64,000 nucleotides of DNA from Xylaria sp. FL1777 (taxonomy: Eukaryota > Ascomycota > Sordariomycetes > Xylariales > Xylariaceae). How positions within the stretch are numbered: position 1 is the first letter of the stretch; each line of letters starts with the position of its first letter. Positions 35,980-48,734 of the stretch are shown here, piece after piece. Made by a program: the position numbers and the translations under genes. Location of the stretch: NCBI GenBank assembly GCA_022578965.1, contig MU400533.1, forward strand, positions 1 through 64,000. The letters run 5' to 3'. The notes below the pieces were generated by a model. It was not told the DNA's origin. It searched no databases and saw only the letters and a list, made by a program, of their open reading frames with translations.

Positions 35980-38900
35980 GGCGGTCGAGCGGGGAAATGA
36001 AAGAGGCCTAATAGTTGGCGCGGTCTCCAGATGTGGCCCGCAAGGGAGAGCGTGCGCTGGTGAGAGGGAGTGGAGGTCGTGGGCTGCTGATGCGGAGGGG
36101 TGGAAAAGCTATCGGGAGCCACAGAAAAGACAGACTGGCGGGATGAGCGGCGGGGAGCGGCAGCAGTCAGACACGGGATGTTCTGTCAGGACCAAATAGG
36201 CAAGTCAGCGAGTAAGCACGCAAGCAGGTGGATAATAAGGAAGACCAGAGAGTCCAGAGGACGATGACTGGAAAACGGAGTGCACTGGTCGAGGCGGACG
36301 GGCGGCGTGGGACTCTGGAACTCTGGGAACAGGACGTGGACCTGGACGGGGACCTGGAACTAGGACGTGGGCGGCGGGCTACGTGGACAGGCCGAGCTTC
36401 CTTGGTGCCGTGGGATTGTTATGACGACTCGCGGCTGATGTGCCGGGGGAACAAAAAGCGAACGAGTCGTTGTTGACAGCCAACAAAAACAAAAAGTACC
36501 CTGGGCACATACCTGGATCTCCAGATGCAAGACAGGACAAGTATCTAGGCTTATGCGAGTCGAGGGTCTTTTAGGAATTCATGGCGCAAACCCAAAACGG
36601 GGGATGAAATGGGGGAAGACGACGAAGACTCGTCCAGAGCAGGATGCAGTGGGATAGAGAATTCGAAGGGGACGGTGCAGCAGGCTTCAGGTTCAGGTTC
36701 AGGTAAGGTTGGGATAGGTTTGCTCTGGCTATAATACGCTTGCTATGGATGGTACCTCGAGGTAGGGAAACGGACCAGCACGCGTACGCCGGCTTGTTCG
36801 ACCCAAGGAAGCAGGAATTGACCCGGGAATAGAATGAGCGATGATGATGAGGATGGGGATGAGGATGATTGTGACTACGGCGCTAACTGGTGACGGGCGA
36901 TTAAGTGACCGAGTCAGCCCGTCGCAGGAAGGGTGATTGGGGGTGGGACAAGATATGTGCGTTGTAGTATGAAGTTATCGTCATGTTACTAGAGAGAAGA
37001 CACTCGATACCCAGGTAGGCAATTGATAGGGAGCTACTATTCAAGGCAGAGAGAGGGACAGACAGAGGGAGAGGAGAGGAGAGGGGCCATCATTTGGCGG
37101 GCCACCGACCCCAGGCGCGGACGCAAGACGCAGACAGCCACCTACCCACCAGGTAACTACTATAGTATAACTATAGGTAGCATCTACATGGCCTACCAGG
37201 TACCTACTGTAGCGTCTGCATTGCTGCATTGCAGGTTGGGTTGGGTTGGGTGGATGTTAGGCGTCCGCTAGCGCTGGGTTCATAGGTGCTGAGTAGGTAG
37301 GTGCAATATTAACGCTCGTTAGCGCCCCCTGTACGGAGTATACCCGCTAGGGTAGTAGTATCTAGCATTCCCTACCTAGGTAGCGTCGGCTTGGGCATCT
37401 ACACCACGAAAATGCATCTCCAACTGCCCTCTGCTTATGTATCAGTGTGACGATTTCTTACAAATTACTGTAGGTAGATCGATACCGGTAGGTGCTCAAA
37501 AGTTAGGTGGCGAGTACATCTGTCTTCGGTGTTCTAGGTACGCACAAGATAAAGGTACATGTAATAGACATCGAAATATACTATCTAACTACGACAATAA
37601 AAACATGCACAGAACCCCCGAGCCCGAAGGTTCCAAGTCCGAGATCATCTTGTTTTGTTCTAAATCCTTGCTAAACGGTACTCTCCATCCTCTTTGGTCC
37701 TACCATTTCTCAAACTTATCCAGGGCAGGCCCAGAGTCAACCACTGTTAATATTACCTTTTTTTTTTCCTGCCGTGTCCGGGGATGAGAGAGCTGTCTAC
37801 TTAAGTATCTAATGATCTTCCATGTCAGGACCGCTTCCGTTACTAAAGTCCAAATACCGTGCAGCTCTGAAACCACCCCAACCAGGGCAGAGATCGCTTC
37901 CTATCACGCTAGATAACAAGACAATATGGCATTGTTCACTGCTTGTTGTTCTCCCCGAGTCTTAAACGTCGTCGCGAATCCTTGTGACAGCTCTTGTTTC
38001 GGCATCCTTTGTCAATCCAGCAAGATAAGGTTGGTAGATGGAGTATGTCGTTATTCCTTCTTTTCCTCTTGAAAACATGTGTCTACTTCTTATGCCTTTC
38101 TTGACATTCCAATAGACTCTATTCCCTTTCCGTAAGCACATCACATCAAATTCCGGTTCTCTTTGTTGCTCTCCAACTGCTCTCATCATAAATTGAATAA
38201 AGAGAGACCTTTCGCTTCGCTCGATTACTGTTGTGCTTAGCTGTGCATATCTTTCTATTATAAAATGTTTACTGCATTACGTACGTATGGAGTAGTGAGC
38301 TTCTCTTCGGATAGGCCCGTGTCAACTCTAGAATTTATGAACACGTTAGGAAATGCTTACGTTCATTATTGGGGCGTTCGATTAACTTAGGCCATCTATT
38401 ACAAGTCATGTGTCCGTAGCATTGATTCGCATTACCAAGCTGCGCGAGAAGATGAAACTCTAGGTACCAAAACGTCACAGCGAAGCTTCGAGGCTGAGAT
38501 AAAGTGCCTTGTTGTTGGCAAGGAGGGATGGACGGCGTGCAAATTCAGAGCCATTAGTCATTAGGCATTGATCTACCGGTAATGGAACAGGCTCTCATGC
38601 CCAATGATACCGTAACAGACGAGGTTACATGGACGGTCGCTACTAGAGTAGGGGGCTAGGCTATGCCGACTCAAACTGAAAGGGTCTAGTCTATGTGTAG
38701 TGTTTCTTCTCTCGAAGACAGGTTTATTACACCTAAATGTTACGGGGTGACCTCTGGTTACATATACATGTCACAAGGTAACACATATATACATAGGTTG
38801 GGGTAACAACTCTGTTGTAGCCTACAGAGCTAATTACGTATCGGGGAGAGGGATACTTATATACATGTAATAGTCTCGTAACATAAACACCACCTAAAAG

Positions 38901-39735
38901 ATAAGGCCATCGTGTTATTATTCCATGCATCAGTTATATCAGTCATGAACTCATTGAACCTGTCACATGCAGTGGTACCGCTACTTCAAATATTATTGAA
39001 ATTTTTATATTTGGATTCGGGCATCTGAATCTTCGTCCACAAATCGTCGTTAATATCATCAAACCCCCTATTATTGTGGTCCTCCCGTTCCCGTTAGTTA
39101 CGGAATGGTTTATATCCAGGCATAATCTCGTGCTACGAGAAGCCCGCTGACCGGCAATTCTGATGCACTTAATACAAAGGTCTTAACATCTTCAGCTCTT
39201 TTTTTTAGAACCATGCTTCTTCCACAAAGGATCCGGTCCTTAAATATCCCAACAATTGCTCTTGTCGCCCCAGAATAGCAGAAAAGAGCAGCAAACAGTA
39301 GCCGTAACTTCATTAGAGCCAATGGCAAAATATTGTAGTTGTATCAACGATCGCCCTGGAGGTATCAAAGTAGTGCTTAGAAAGATGCCAATAAACTTTT
39401 GGAATGAATCAATGTGACAACAGTAGAGCTTAACATCGCGCTCGGATCAAAGCAAATATCACACAGCCACGGAAAAGGGAATTGAGACTGAAAATAACTG
39501 AAAGGTCACCAGAGAAGAAAATGGGTTACATAAAACCTGAAGAGAAAAAAAAGGTCCTTTTCCATCATGTAACCGTAGACTAGTCGCACACCGATACTAG
39601 CATCAGGGCAAACCTACGTCCGTAATGGATATTGTGCCGATAACTTTCGCGACGTCCCTTCCCAAGCCCTTCGTCAAGAAGCAAAACAATTGCACCCTAT
39701 TTTGCATCCACGGAGCCCACACGGCTTTTGAGGTG
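35980..39735. other. Long intergenic/upstream region of yak1
   Basis: A 3.7-kb gap between two minus-strand genes. The first ~900 bp probably hold the promoter and leader of yak1. They contain TTCAGG repeats (36,686-36,704), GATGATGAGGATGGGGATGA purine tracts (~36,840-36,870) and TACCTAGGTAG-type words (37,370-37,383). A 72-codon minus-strand frame at 39,110-39,328 has a hydrophobic N-terminus but no other support. No RNA gene is recognised. Confidence 0.5.
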
Positions 39736-41463
39736 CTAACCCTGATAGCCGGGGTAGGCGCTGTTGAAGTTTTGGTTCGGGGGAGGCTGACTCCATTGTT
39801 GATTCGGGGGCTGTTGACCACGACCATAGCCTCCTGCGCTCGGCGGCCCAGCATAGCCCATTGGCTGAGCTCCGTACCCGGCGGGCGACTGGGCCGGAGG
39901 ACCACCATATCCTTGTTGCTGTCCTCCATATTGACCTACGATTATTTAGTCGGACTTATGGGACTTGACTGTTAAATTAAATGTGAACTTACCTCCATAC
40001 TGAGGGAAGAAAGTGGATGGGGTGCCTGGGTAGGCGGAAGGCTGGGCACTCTGGGGACTGAATGCCTGTTGTTGTGATGGATCAAAGTTCCCTTGAGGGT
40101 TACTGGGGGTTTTGTCCTTTCCCCACTGTCATGCTGTCAGCGCTGAACGACGTACGGCAAAATAAATGAACTTACACTACACTTCAAGGGTCTGCCATTA
40201 ACATTGTAGCCGTTCAACTGACAAATTGCCATAGCGGCGTTCTCATGTGTATCCATTTTAATGAACGCAAAACCACGATCCGCTTGAAATCGAGACTCCG
40301 TTACATAACCGAAGTTCTGAAATAGCGGAACGAGGTCGTTTTGGGTTGTATATGGGGTTAGATTTCCCACGTAACACGTCGTTTGCCAACCAGGAGTCTG
40401 ATTAACAATCATGTCATAGCTTTGAATCCCATGAGTTGGAAAATGATGGTGGCCGTAAGGTGTAGTGGGCGTCATGCCCATTGCTTGCAGAGCTTGTTGC
40501 TGGGCAATAGAAGGCTGCCCTTTCTGATTAGCCCAGTTGCATCGGATAGCGCGAGAGCCCAGCCACTCTCCATCCATAGAGCTCAAGGCCTTCTCAGCAT
40601 CACCACGCTCCCGGAAAGCTACAAAACCATAACCCCGCGACCTTCCCGTCTTCATATCCCACATAACACGAGCCTCGGAAATGGTGCCAAAAGCAGAAAA
40701 TGCCTGGAGAAGAACCTCGTCGTTGACTTCGTTAGACAAGTCACCAACAAAAATATGGAAGTGAGATGAAGTATCCTCCTTGTTCGTGGTATTGGATTGG
40801 TAGGCCCAGTTAACCCGAATTTCCTTTGTAATCATTAGTCCCCCCGCTTTACGAAGCCTCACGAGACAAAACTTACAGCTTGATGTACTCGGCGGCCGTT
40901 CAAGGTCTGCATGGCACGTTCAGCCGCACCGGGATCATCATATTCTACAAAGCCGTAGTTGTAACCCTTTGCCTATGTAGAATTAGCCAGAAGTTATGCC
41001 AAACATCGAAGTGCTGCTAAGCAGTAGTTAAACAACCATAACGCCTGCAACTTATATATGCATGGCGCGAGATGTGACTCACATTCTTGTCGGGGATAAT
41101 CTTTACGTTCTGAACATGCCCGGTTGTCTCGAAAATCTGGCGCAGGACATCTTCCGTAACACGGGGATCAAGACCTCCAACGTAGAGTGCACGCTTATTA
41201 GGCTCGGGCGCGACTCGCCGGGGGAAAGGACCTCCACTAGTAGGGGATAGAACCGAGTTCTTATCAACGGCCGACATAGGGGACGTGATGGCCGTAGGGA
41301 TAGGATTAGTGTTAGGTGGAATATGCAACGGTGGTGGAGGCATGTGCGCTGGATTTCCTTGACCGTTCTGGTTGTTGTCAAAACCAGGAGCGCCAGCATT
41401 GGGTTGAGGCGGCGGTGGGGGTGGAAGCTGGGAACCAGCAGGGGGAGCGCCGGAGTCTGCCAT
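39736..41463 (-). CDS. Three-RRM poly(U)-binding protein, Pub1/TIA-1 type
   Basis: Predicted 485-residue protein. Exons on the minus strand are 41463-41083, 40972-40877, 40823-40176, 40125-39993 and 39935-39736, all joins in frame. A Pro-rich leader (~1-88) precedes RRM1 (~91-164, LYVGGLDP with NYGFVEYDD after the first intron), RRM2 (~181-256, HIFVGDLS with GRSRGYGFVAF) and RRM3 (~307-376, CYVGNLTP with RGFAFIKMDTH). A Gly/Gln/Tyr/Pro-rich tail follows and ends PGYQG. This order and spacing is typical of Pub1/TIA-1, which bind U-rich mRNA, affect stability and splicing, and enter stress granules through prion-like tails. Nuclear/cytoplasmic shuttling is known for the family and not visible here. 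Confidence 0.92.
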
Positions 41464-43929
41464 TATGAATAAAATGGAGAAGATATTTCGTTATCTTGGT
41501 CGTCTTAAATGCAGAGTGGTCAAAAACAACAGTATTGATAGCTAAAGTCGATAAATGGACAAGTAAAATGCCGTCGGACGTTGCTTTTTAAAGAAAAAGT
41601 CTGGTGGGTTTTGAATTGAAGGTCGTAAGTTCGTTGGTCGGTTGGTCGTGGAGGAATACGGAGGTGGGGTATTGGAATAATTTGATCGTTCTGCTCAGCC
41701 TTGGGATTGGGAGAGGAGACCGGAGAAGAGTCGCAGATGTGTGGTGGTGAAGCTCACGATATTTCACTTCACTTCCGAGTTGTTCGAGTGATGCAACGAC
41801 GACAATCGGCGCGGACGTGAGTAGGAAGGCTTCCCGAGCAAATCGAATCGATCAGGCGCAGCGCCGACAAAGCTGTAGGAGCTCACCGAGCGTCTAGAAT
41901 GGGAGCTCTGGGTAGACCGTGGCAGTAACACGCGGCGCAGACCGCGAACGCAGCGCAAGCCGTGAGGCACAGGTGTACTGTTCGCGGGAAGTGGCAGCAG
42001 CCGATGAAGGAGAAAGTCAAGTAGACAAGAGCCAAAGACCAGGGGTACAAATCAGCCGTAGATGCGAGACAAATATGCGAACGCAAGTATGGTGACGATG
42101 AGTATGACGATGATGATTGGGGTGATAGTGAAAAAGCGAGCCAGAGAGGGAAAAAAAAATAAAAGACCAGCAGCGACGACGATGATGATGACAACGAGAC
42201 GCACAAGACCAGAACGAGACAAGAGGGGAGAAAAAGGAAACTGCCTTGAAAGGAGGAGTCCCCCGGATTCTCACACACAACACCGACGATACGTGGAAAG
42301 GCGATTTCGCACAACGATGTAGGAGATGGGAGGGGAGGAGAGGAAAGCGAAGCAAACAGAAAATGGCACCGGGTCCAAAGTATTGAAGTACCAGCTAACC
42401 TGAGGTGGAGAGTCACAGCCTGGGGGTCAGGTCGGGAGAAGGGGCAGAATGCGACAAATGTGGCTGGTGTGTACAGTATCTCTACCTCCTCAGGGCCATG
42501 GGTACATTCAGGGGCGTTCTTTTACCATATTTTACCCTGCAGCAACAGCTGCAAGTCTTGTAGACAGCTAGTACTCACAGGCCATACTTCAGGTATTACA
42601 TGTACTTAGAGTACCTATTGGTACACTAAGACGTTATCTACCTAATGCTATAGGCTAGATATGTACCCTTAGGTAGATGGATATGTACAAAGGACATTAA
42701 AGGCTGCTTGCGGTACAAGAACGTCAGAGAATAAATCTAGCACGTGTTGTTTTCTGCTTAATGCAGTTTTCAGGGAAGATGTCTTGTCTACTGTCTCACC
42801 TAAATATTGCTTATTTCATAAAAGCCCAACTGGGTTGATACAAAGTAGCAGATCCCATAGACAAGCAAGTGCTGTTACCAGGTAAGTACCTACCTACCTA
42901 CTTCCCTGGGTACCATGCTAGAATCCCGCCTAGAAATGAGTGCTGCTATTCTATTTCTTACAACGTCAGCGTGCCACATAGCGGGGTAGTGTTTAATGCT
43001 CCTTAATCATCAAAACCGGACCGTTAACTAGGTATATACCCTGGGTACCCTACATACATAAGTACCCGTGGTAGGGTAATCAACAGTTACCTACTCGAAA
43101 TTCGTAAATAGTACAGTCATCTGTTAAATAGGTATAAATAACTTCTAACATAGAAAATTAAGAGTTTTTAAACAGCGCTCATCTGTATTCTCAAGAGGTT
43201 TGCTTATCTTTGCCAGCAGAGTAATTACTCCTTAAGTGTCATAAATAATTACTTATGTAGTAAAGATAGATACAAAGAGTTACAATATAGCTACCTATTC
43301 CCTAATCTAGGTCTAATTTACTCCTGTTTACAAAGAACAATATTAAGGAATAAATATAGCTCCATAGTTGGCGGAAGCTTTGTTTAACAACAATAGTTGC
43401 AACTAGAGAAGATATAATATAATAGGTAGACTTTCACTTTCCTAGTAAGTCGGTTATAGTACAAGGATAACCTATTCTACCTCTAAGTATATTACATAGG
43501 TACCTAGCATAAGAGGGCATGGTGCCCAGGCATGCACCGGTAGTTCGTCCACGCGCGCAACGAAGACGGACTTACCTTGCCACAGCCCCAGCCACAATAA
43601 GCTGCTAGTGTTCACTCCCCCAGATTCGTTACCACCTTAGAGTTCTTACACTAGCTCTTTAGGGGTAGTGGGGGTACGGGTAGGTATAACCACCAAGGTA
43701 CCCATCAGGTGGGTGTACCTCTCTACTGGTAACACCAACCTCAGGATAGCTATCTCTTAACCAACACTTCTAGCTCCCACGTAAGCCTCAACTTCGATTC
43801 CCATATTTTATCTCTTCGAACCATATTTCTTCCATTTCTTTCCTGCATGCCCTAGAAAATCAATAGCTACCGAGTAATTGAACTCGCTCTGTGTGTGATT
43901 CAGGTTATGCCTAGTTATCGTCTACGGCA
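41464..43929. other. Divergent upstream region, TAGGTA-rich
   Basis: The gap between the divergent Pub1-like and coactivator genes. From 41,464 to ~42,400 it is probably the Pub1-like promoter and leader, with GATGATGA/ACGATGATGATG tracts near 42,095-42,200. From ~42,500 to 43,750 it is more AT-rich and full of TACCTA, TAGGTA and GGTACC words (for example 42,884-42,902, 43,030-43,060, 43,498-43,503). No gene is supported. Confidence 0.5.
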
Positions 43930-45227
43930 ATGGCGAGCTCAACAGACCAAGCTTTGCAGGTCATCCATCAATCATACAAAGACATTGTAAGTCACATACC
44001 CTTGACACGTCTTTTATTGCAGTACTAACGCGTCATCCTACAGCTGGTACAAGCGGGAAAGCACTTTAGAGTGATAGCTAAAGATGGACCAGGAGCTCTC
44101 ACTAGCACTCACAGCGGAATCCCGGCTAAGACGAGCGACTCGTTGGCCCAATATCACCTTGCTCTGAACGAGATTGAGAGTGAAATCGTGCGTACAACAT
44201 CACAGGATGTTTACCAGTCCCTTTCGTCGATATCGTACCTAATTGCTAGCAGATTCGGGCAAAATCTGTCCTCCTCAGGGATCTGGAGAATTTACATGCG
44301 GCCCGAGCTCCGGCTCCCGTAACCGCCCCCGTTCCCATTCCCACGCCGCAGCCCGCTGCACCACCGGCTCCAATGATGGAACTCCCCTCTGCTGCTGCGC
44401 ATTCGCGTAACTTAAATGCTGCCGCTGCTACTACGTACCCTTTAAGTAAGGAGACGAAGACGGTTGCGCCTTTCCCGGACATGGGTATGGGTATGTCCTC
44501 TGATGTAGTCGATTTGACTGTTGGGGAGAAGAAGCCTTCCCCACGGGTTCAAGCCGGTTCCGTCAAGTCAGTAGCCCGCTCAGCTCCGCCCGCAAATGTG
44601 AAGCCCTCGCCTAAACCAATTCACAAACCTGCGCCGCCTCCCAAAGTGACTCCAGTTCCTCCGCCACAGATCCCACGTCTACAAGCAATGCAATCATCGA
44701 ATGCCTCAACGCAGCTGAAATCCCAATCAGCCCCCCAACCCCCCAAAACAGCTATACCTACTCAGCCTACACAACAGGCTCCATCTGCTAAAACAGTTCA
44801 GGACAATGCTCTGGATAGTACACTGAGTCTTCCATCCGCAGTGACCAGTGATGGAAATACTACTGGTACTGGGGAAGGTGAACTAAACTTCACACATATG
44901 GAGTTTTCACTTGCTCCTCCACCTGGCGAACCTCAGGGGGCGCCTCCTGCTCCGATGCCGGAATTCGACCTTGCGACTTTTGTACCCCAGGGCGGAAATA
45001 ACAATACCACCACGAATAATACAGCAGGCAACAACCCCACGCAGCCGTCGAACTCGGCTTCAAACATGGACGACCTATTTGATCTTGGTGATACGAACGG
45101 AGGTGGTGACGCCATGTTTGACTTGGGAGGAGGAGGAGTCAACGATAATACATTTGACGACATGATGTTCTTTGGAAACAACGACTCGGATATGGCTCAG
45201 TTCGATGACGCGTACTTTGGCATCTAA
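43930..45227 (+). CDS. Putative Mediator-type transcription coactivator
   Basis: Predicted 392-residue protein from exons 43930-43986, 44044-44187 and 44250-45227. The N-terminal ~110 residues are helical and coiled-coil-like, with a LALNEIESEI segment joined across intron 2 to RAKSVLLRDLENLHAAR. Pro/Ala/Gln-rich linkers follow. A short VVDLTVG motif resembling a SUMO-interacting motif lies at ~121-127, and the acidic Asp/Phe/Gly/Asn-rich C-terminus contains DDLFDLGD and ends FDDAYFGI. An N-terminal helical bundle plus a long low-complexity acidic tail resembles fungal Mediator tail-module subunits (Med2/Med29-like), but I cannot confirm the family. The frame change between the two large open frames requires the 62-nt intron 44188-44249 (GTGCGT...GCTAG). 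Confidence 0.6.
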
Positions 45228-47084
45228 ATTTGTTTTCACCGAAGACCCTAACACTATCTTCGGACTTTGATGACCCTCTTGTATAAAATCATTTGGTCAA
45301 TTATGTCATTTTGCTACTTTGTCAATCCGAGTGTTCTGGAGATATTTGGTTCGTTCTCTCATCTAGATTGTCTTGTTGATATACTCTCCTAGGCCCGCCT
45401 TGGAAGGGCGAACATCTTTCGACTAAACAGAGAAATCGCTAGGATAATAGAGGGTGAGCAGCTCAGACACGGGAGTAAAGGGCCGGCTGCAGTTCTTCGG
45501 CAAATACGATACTAATATAAGATACCTTCACAACACGTCCTAGCTAGGACCAAAAGGGAAATTACTCTATATATTTTAAAGAAACCCTGAAGAATTATAA
45601 TACGATAGAGGAGCAACCTGGGCTCTGTGCACTTAAGCAGCTGATATGTCAGGCTAGTACATGGGGCTAGTAATATTGACTTAGCCTCCTGTCATTCCAC
45701 TGACGGCTTCGAAGCCGCTGGTGTTCCTCATCACAAAACAACAGAAGCCATTCATCCCCTGCCTACAGAGAGCCACTGAATAAGGAACTGGCAGCCAGGG
45801 AAAACCATGGCTGGCATGGGACCTTCCTCTACAGGTAGTCTCTCCTTGACGCGACTCTAGCATCCTTCGCGTCACGAATCTATCACTGCAAAGCTATCGG
45901 AGGTAGGGTCACCAAGGGAGTTTCGTCCCTCCACTCGTGATGGACGACCGCTTCCATCATGTAGGGGATGAGGTAAAGGGTGCTCAACCCTATCGGTAGG
46001 AATGGGTAGTGCCGATGAACTCGGATTGGTGCCCTGGTCTCCGTGGATTGGGTCGCATACTGCGACAGCGCGATGGGACAACTCGATGGGTGACTCATCG
46101 TCTTTGCCTTCATATGCATAGTGAGAGAAAGTAATGTGGGGCAGGATAGAGTAGACTGACTTTTAATGACGGGACGCTGAGAACGCAGAGCCCAATACCA
46201 GGAGAAAATCATAAAAACGAATTCAAAGATGGAAATTATTAGTTGAAAGATGGCAATGAGGATTTGTGATGGAAGGTCGGACATTGTTGAGAACTTTAGT
46301 CAGAGAGATATTCGTTGCAGACTCGCAGCCCTTGTGGTAATAAAGTCAGCAAGGATAAGGAAACTATAAGAAACCGCCGTGAAAATGATCTTGTACAGGC
46401 TTAGAGAAAATATAAGATAGAGAAGGGGAGAGCAATAAATGAAGTAGAAGACTTTCTTTTATTTTCCTCCATTCTATCTAAGGGGCGGAGTAAACAATGA
46501 CTGCGTTTTAAGTCATGAGCTCGACCTAGAAAAATCGCAAAACCGCAATTCTTGATGTAATTTTTTTTTAGGGCGTTAGACATAGCCAGAAACGAAGCCA
46601 CACCTGTCCACATTATTTACACATACCAAGTCAATGTCCGTGTTAAGACGCTTTGTGGCGTCAGACATAGCGAGAAAGGAAGCCAAGCGGGAAGCCAAGC
46701 TTAGACGTATTATAAAGTATGTGTTGAAGTCCATCACCAAGCCAAGATAGGGATGGAGAGCCAAGCTACATGATAGGTTTCTGTACCGGAAAGGGGGGAG
46801 CTGGTTTGAAGTTGATTGGCTGCTCACGATGTAGAAACTGGAGGGGTACCTAACACGATTGTTTACTATAACTAAGGCTCGCAATCTCGCAAACATGTTG
46901 AGTTCTGACCGCCATGCAATTTCGCAAATCAACCTTATAGGTCACCAACGTGGGAGTTTCTTAACTATCCTAACAATTATAAAGTGCCGTTTCCTACTCA
47001 CATTTTACAATTTGCACTATCCCGTACATAGAAAAGCTACAACAAAACATAAGCATTCCTTCAAGTGAGATTACGTTCCTCATA
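45228..47084. other. Intergenic
   Basis: The first ~300 bp are the 3' flank of the coactivator gene. A minus-strand frame at 45,883-46,284 begins with a strongly hydrophobic segment but has no other support. Two near-identical ~29-bp words (GGCGTYAGACATAGC...GAAGCCA) occur at 46,572-46,600 and 46,657-46,685. The last few hundred bases are the promoter of the zinc-cluster/ankyrin gene. Confidence 0.45.
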
Positions 47085-48734
47085 ATGACCGGGCCATCCG
47101 CCTCCAGCGGCTTCAGTGAGGCTCCCGAGATGTGGCCAAATCAATTAAGCGGCCTGCCCTCTTCGTCAGACCTCGATGCCAACGGCTCTTATGTCACCTC
47201 CTTACATACGCCCGTCACCGGAGAACCTGCTCTGACTTGTGCAGAGCGAGATACCACTGGTGCTAATCAGATCCCTGGTAGCTCACGGCCAAAACGAAAA
47301 CGTGCTCTGTATTCACACAATAAGTGCACGCAGTGCCGAGAAAGGCGGTTGAAGGTGAATATGTTCTGAGAGGCTGTGTGCCCCCCAAGGTAACCAACAC
47401 TGAGCAGTGCGAACCCGAAAGTCGTCAGTGGCCGAGGGAGAAATGCGTCTCCTGCGAGAAAAGCGGATTGCCTTGCTCCCCAGTACAGACCCTGCAGGAG
47501 TACAAGAGGCAAAAAACCCAATCAGCATCTGTTCAGCATACGGCTCCTAGCATAGGACTTGATTCGACCACGGAACAATTGCTGAAAGACTGGTAAGATA
47601 GTCCGCGCCTTTAAGCTCTCTGGAGTCACTAAGAATCGAAGTTGGCTAGCTCCGGGCTGGTGCTGGATGCTCGACAAAATCGTATGCGAGGCTAGGAATA
47701 CCGATAAGACACTGCGCAAGACAGCACGCAGTCGCAGTTCCGAGGTAGTGGAATTCCTGATGGACCTCCAGCGAATGAGAACCTCAGTCTACGAGATTCT
47801 TGACAGCAAAATAGAGGATCTTTGTAAGCAAAGAACTACGATCGATTGCCGCGCGCTCTCCCAGCTTTTTTGGGCTATTGTTCGGGCACATTTGGCACTG
47901 CCTGTCAAAGAGTTACCTAACCTCCTTCGCCACTCACGCGACGATGAGAGAGGTAGAACTCGCACAATCGTCAAAGTAACAATCCCGGAACCCTTGACGC
48001 ATACGACGTATGCCACTGAGGTGGAACTTGCAGTAGTTGCCAATGAAAAGTTGAATAAACTACAGGCTACGTGGCATAGAATCTCGGATTTATGTGAGAA
48101 AAGGGGCCCATTACAAGTGAACAACGGCTTAAAGATCCCCTTTATCCACGATCACAAACCTCAAAGATCATATCCCCGTTCCAGCGCAAAAGAGATACCA
48201 ACTATGGCGATTGTAGGCGAAGGCGGGGACTTCGCTTTGAAAGATAGCCTAGGGCGAACAGCACTACATTCTGCAACAACTATGTTAAACAAAGATGGCT
48301 GGGATCCCGAGGTTTGGGATATGATCTTCTACCACTCAGATACGGCAATCGTGAATGCCACGGATAAGTTCGGGAGTACGCCGTTACATATTGCCTGCGC
48401 AGCGGACTGTCGGGAGAGCCCGGATTCGCAGTTGGATGTTATTGAGACTTTATTGGATGCAGGCGCGGTGATCGATATTCGAGACAAATATGGATTGCTA
48501 GCGATCGAATATGCGGCCTTAGGCAATAGGACCGATATTCTGGAACTTTTCGCCAGATCAGATTTTGATGCTGACGAGATCCTCTCAGCAATGGCTACCG
48601 CCCAAGTAGCTATTAAAAAGGCTTGTCATATTGTTCATGAAAAGGTGAAGGAGACTGTAGAGTTGTATGTGGAAGACCATTGTGAGAGGTGTTTTTCTCC
48701 GATTGAAGTTGGGTCACGAGAGGGTAGCTGCTAG
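47085..48734 (+). CDS. Zn2Cys6 zinc-cluster protein with ankyrin repeats
   Basis: Predicted 515-residue protein from exons 47085-47354, 47408-47592 and 47642-48734. A basic stretch PKRKRALYSHNK precedes a binuclear zinc cluster with Cys81, Cys84, Cys91, Cys103, Cys106 and Cys113 (C-x2-C-x6-C-x11-C-x2-C-x6-C). The first intron falls between Lys90 and Cys91, a common place for introns in this domain. The middle (~155-340) is helical and unrecognised. Residues ~352-455 hold about three ankyrin repeats (GRTALHSA, GSTPLHIACAA, YGLLAIEYAALGN). A C-terminal CERCF follows. Zn2Cys6 proteins are fungal transcription factors, and an ankyrin module in place of the usual fungal-specific middle homology region suggests protein-protein regulation. 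DNA target and pathway are unknown. Confidence 0.75.

Noticed and set aside
41883..42416. 177-codon minus-strand frame upstream of the Pub1-like gene
   Set aside because: Translation of a pyrimidine-rich leader/promoter; Ser/Leu/Phe runs overlap another open frame in a different phase.
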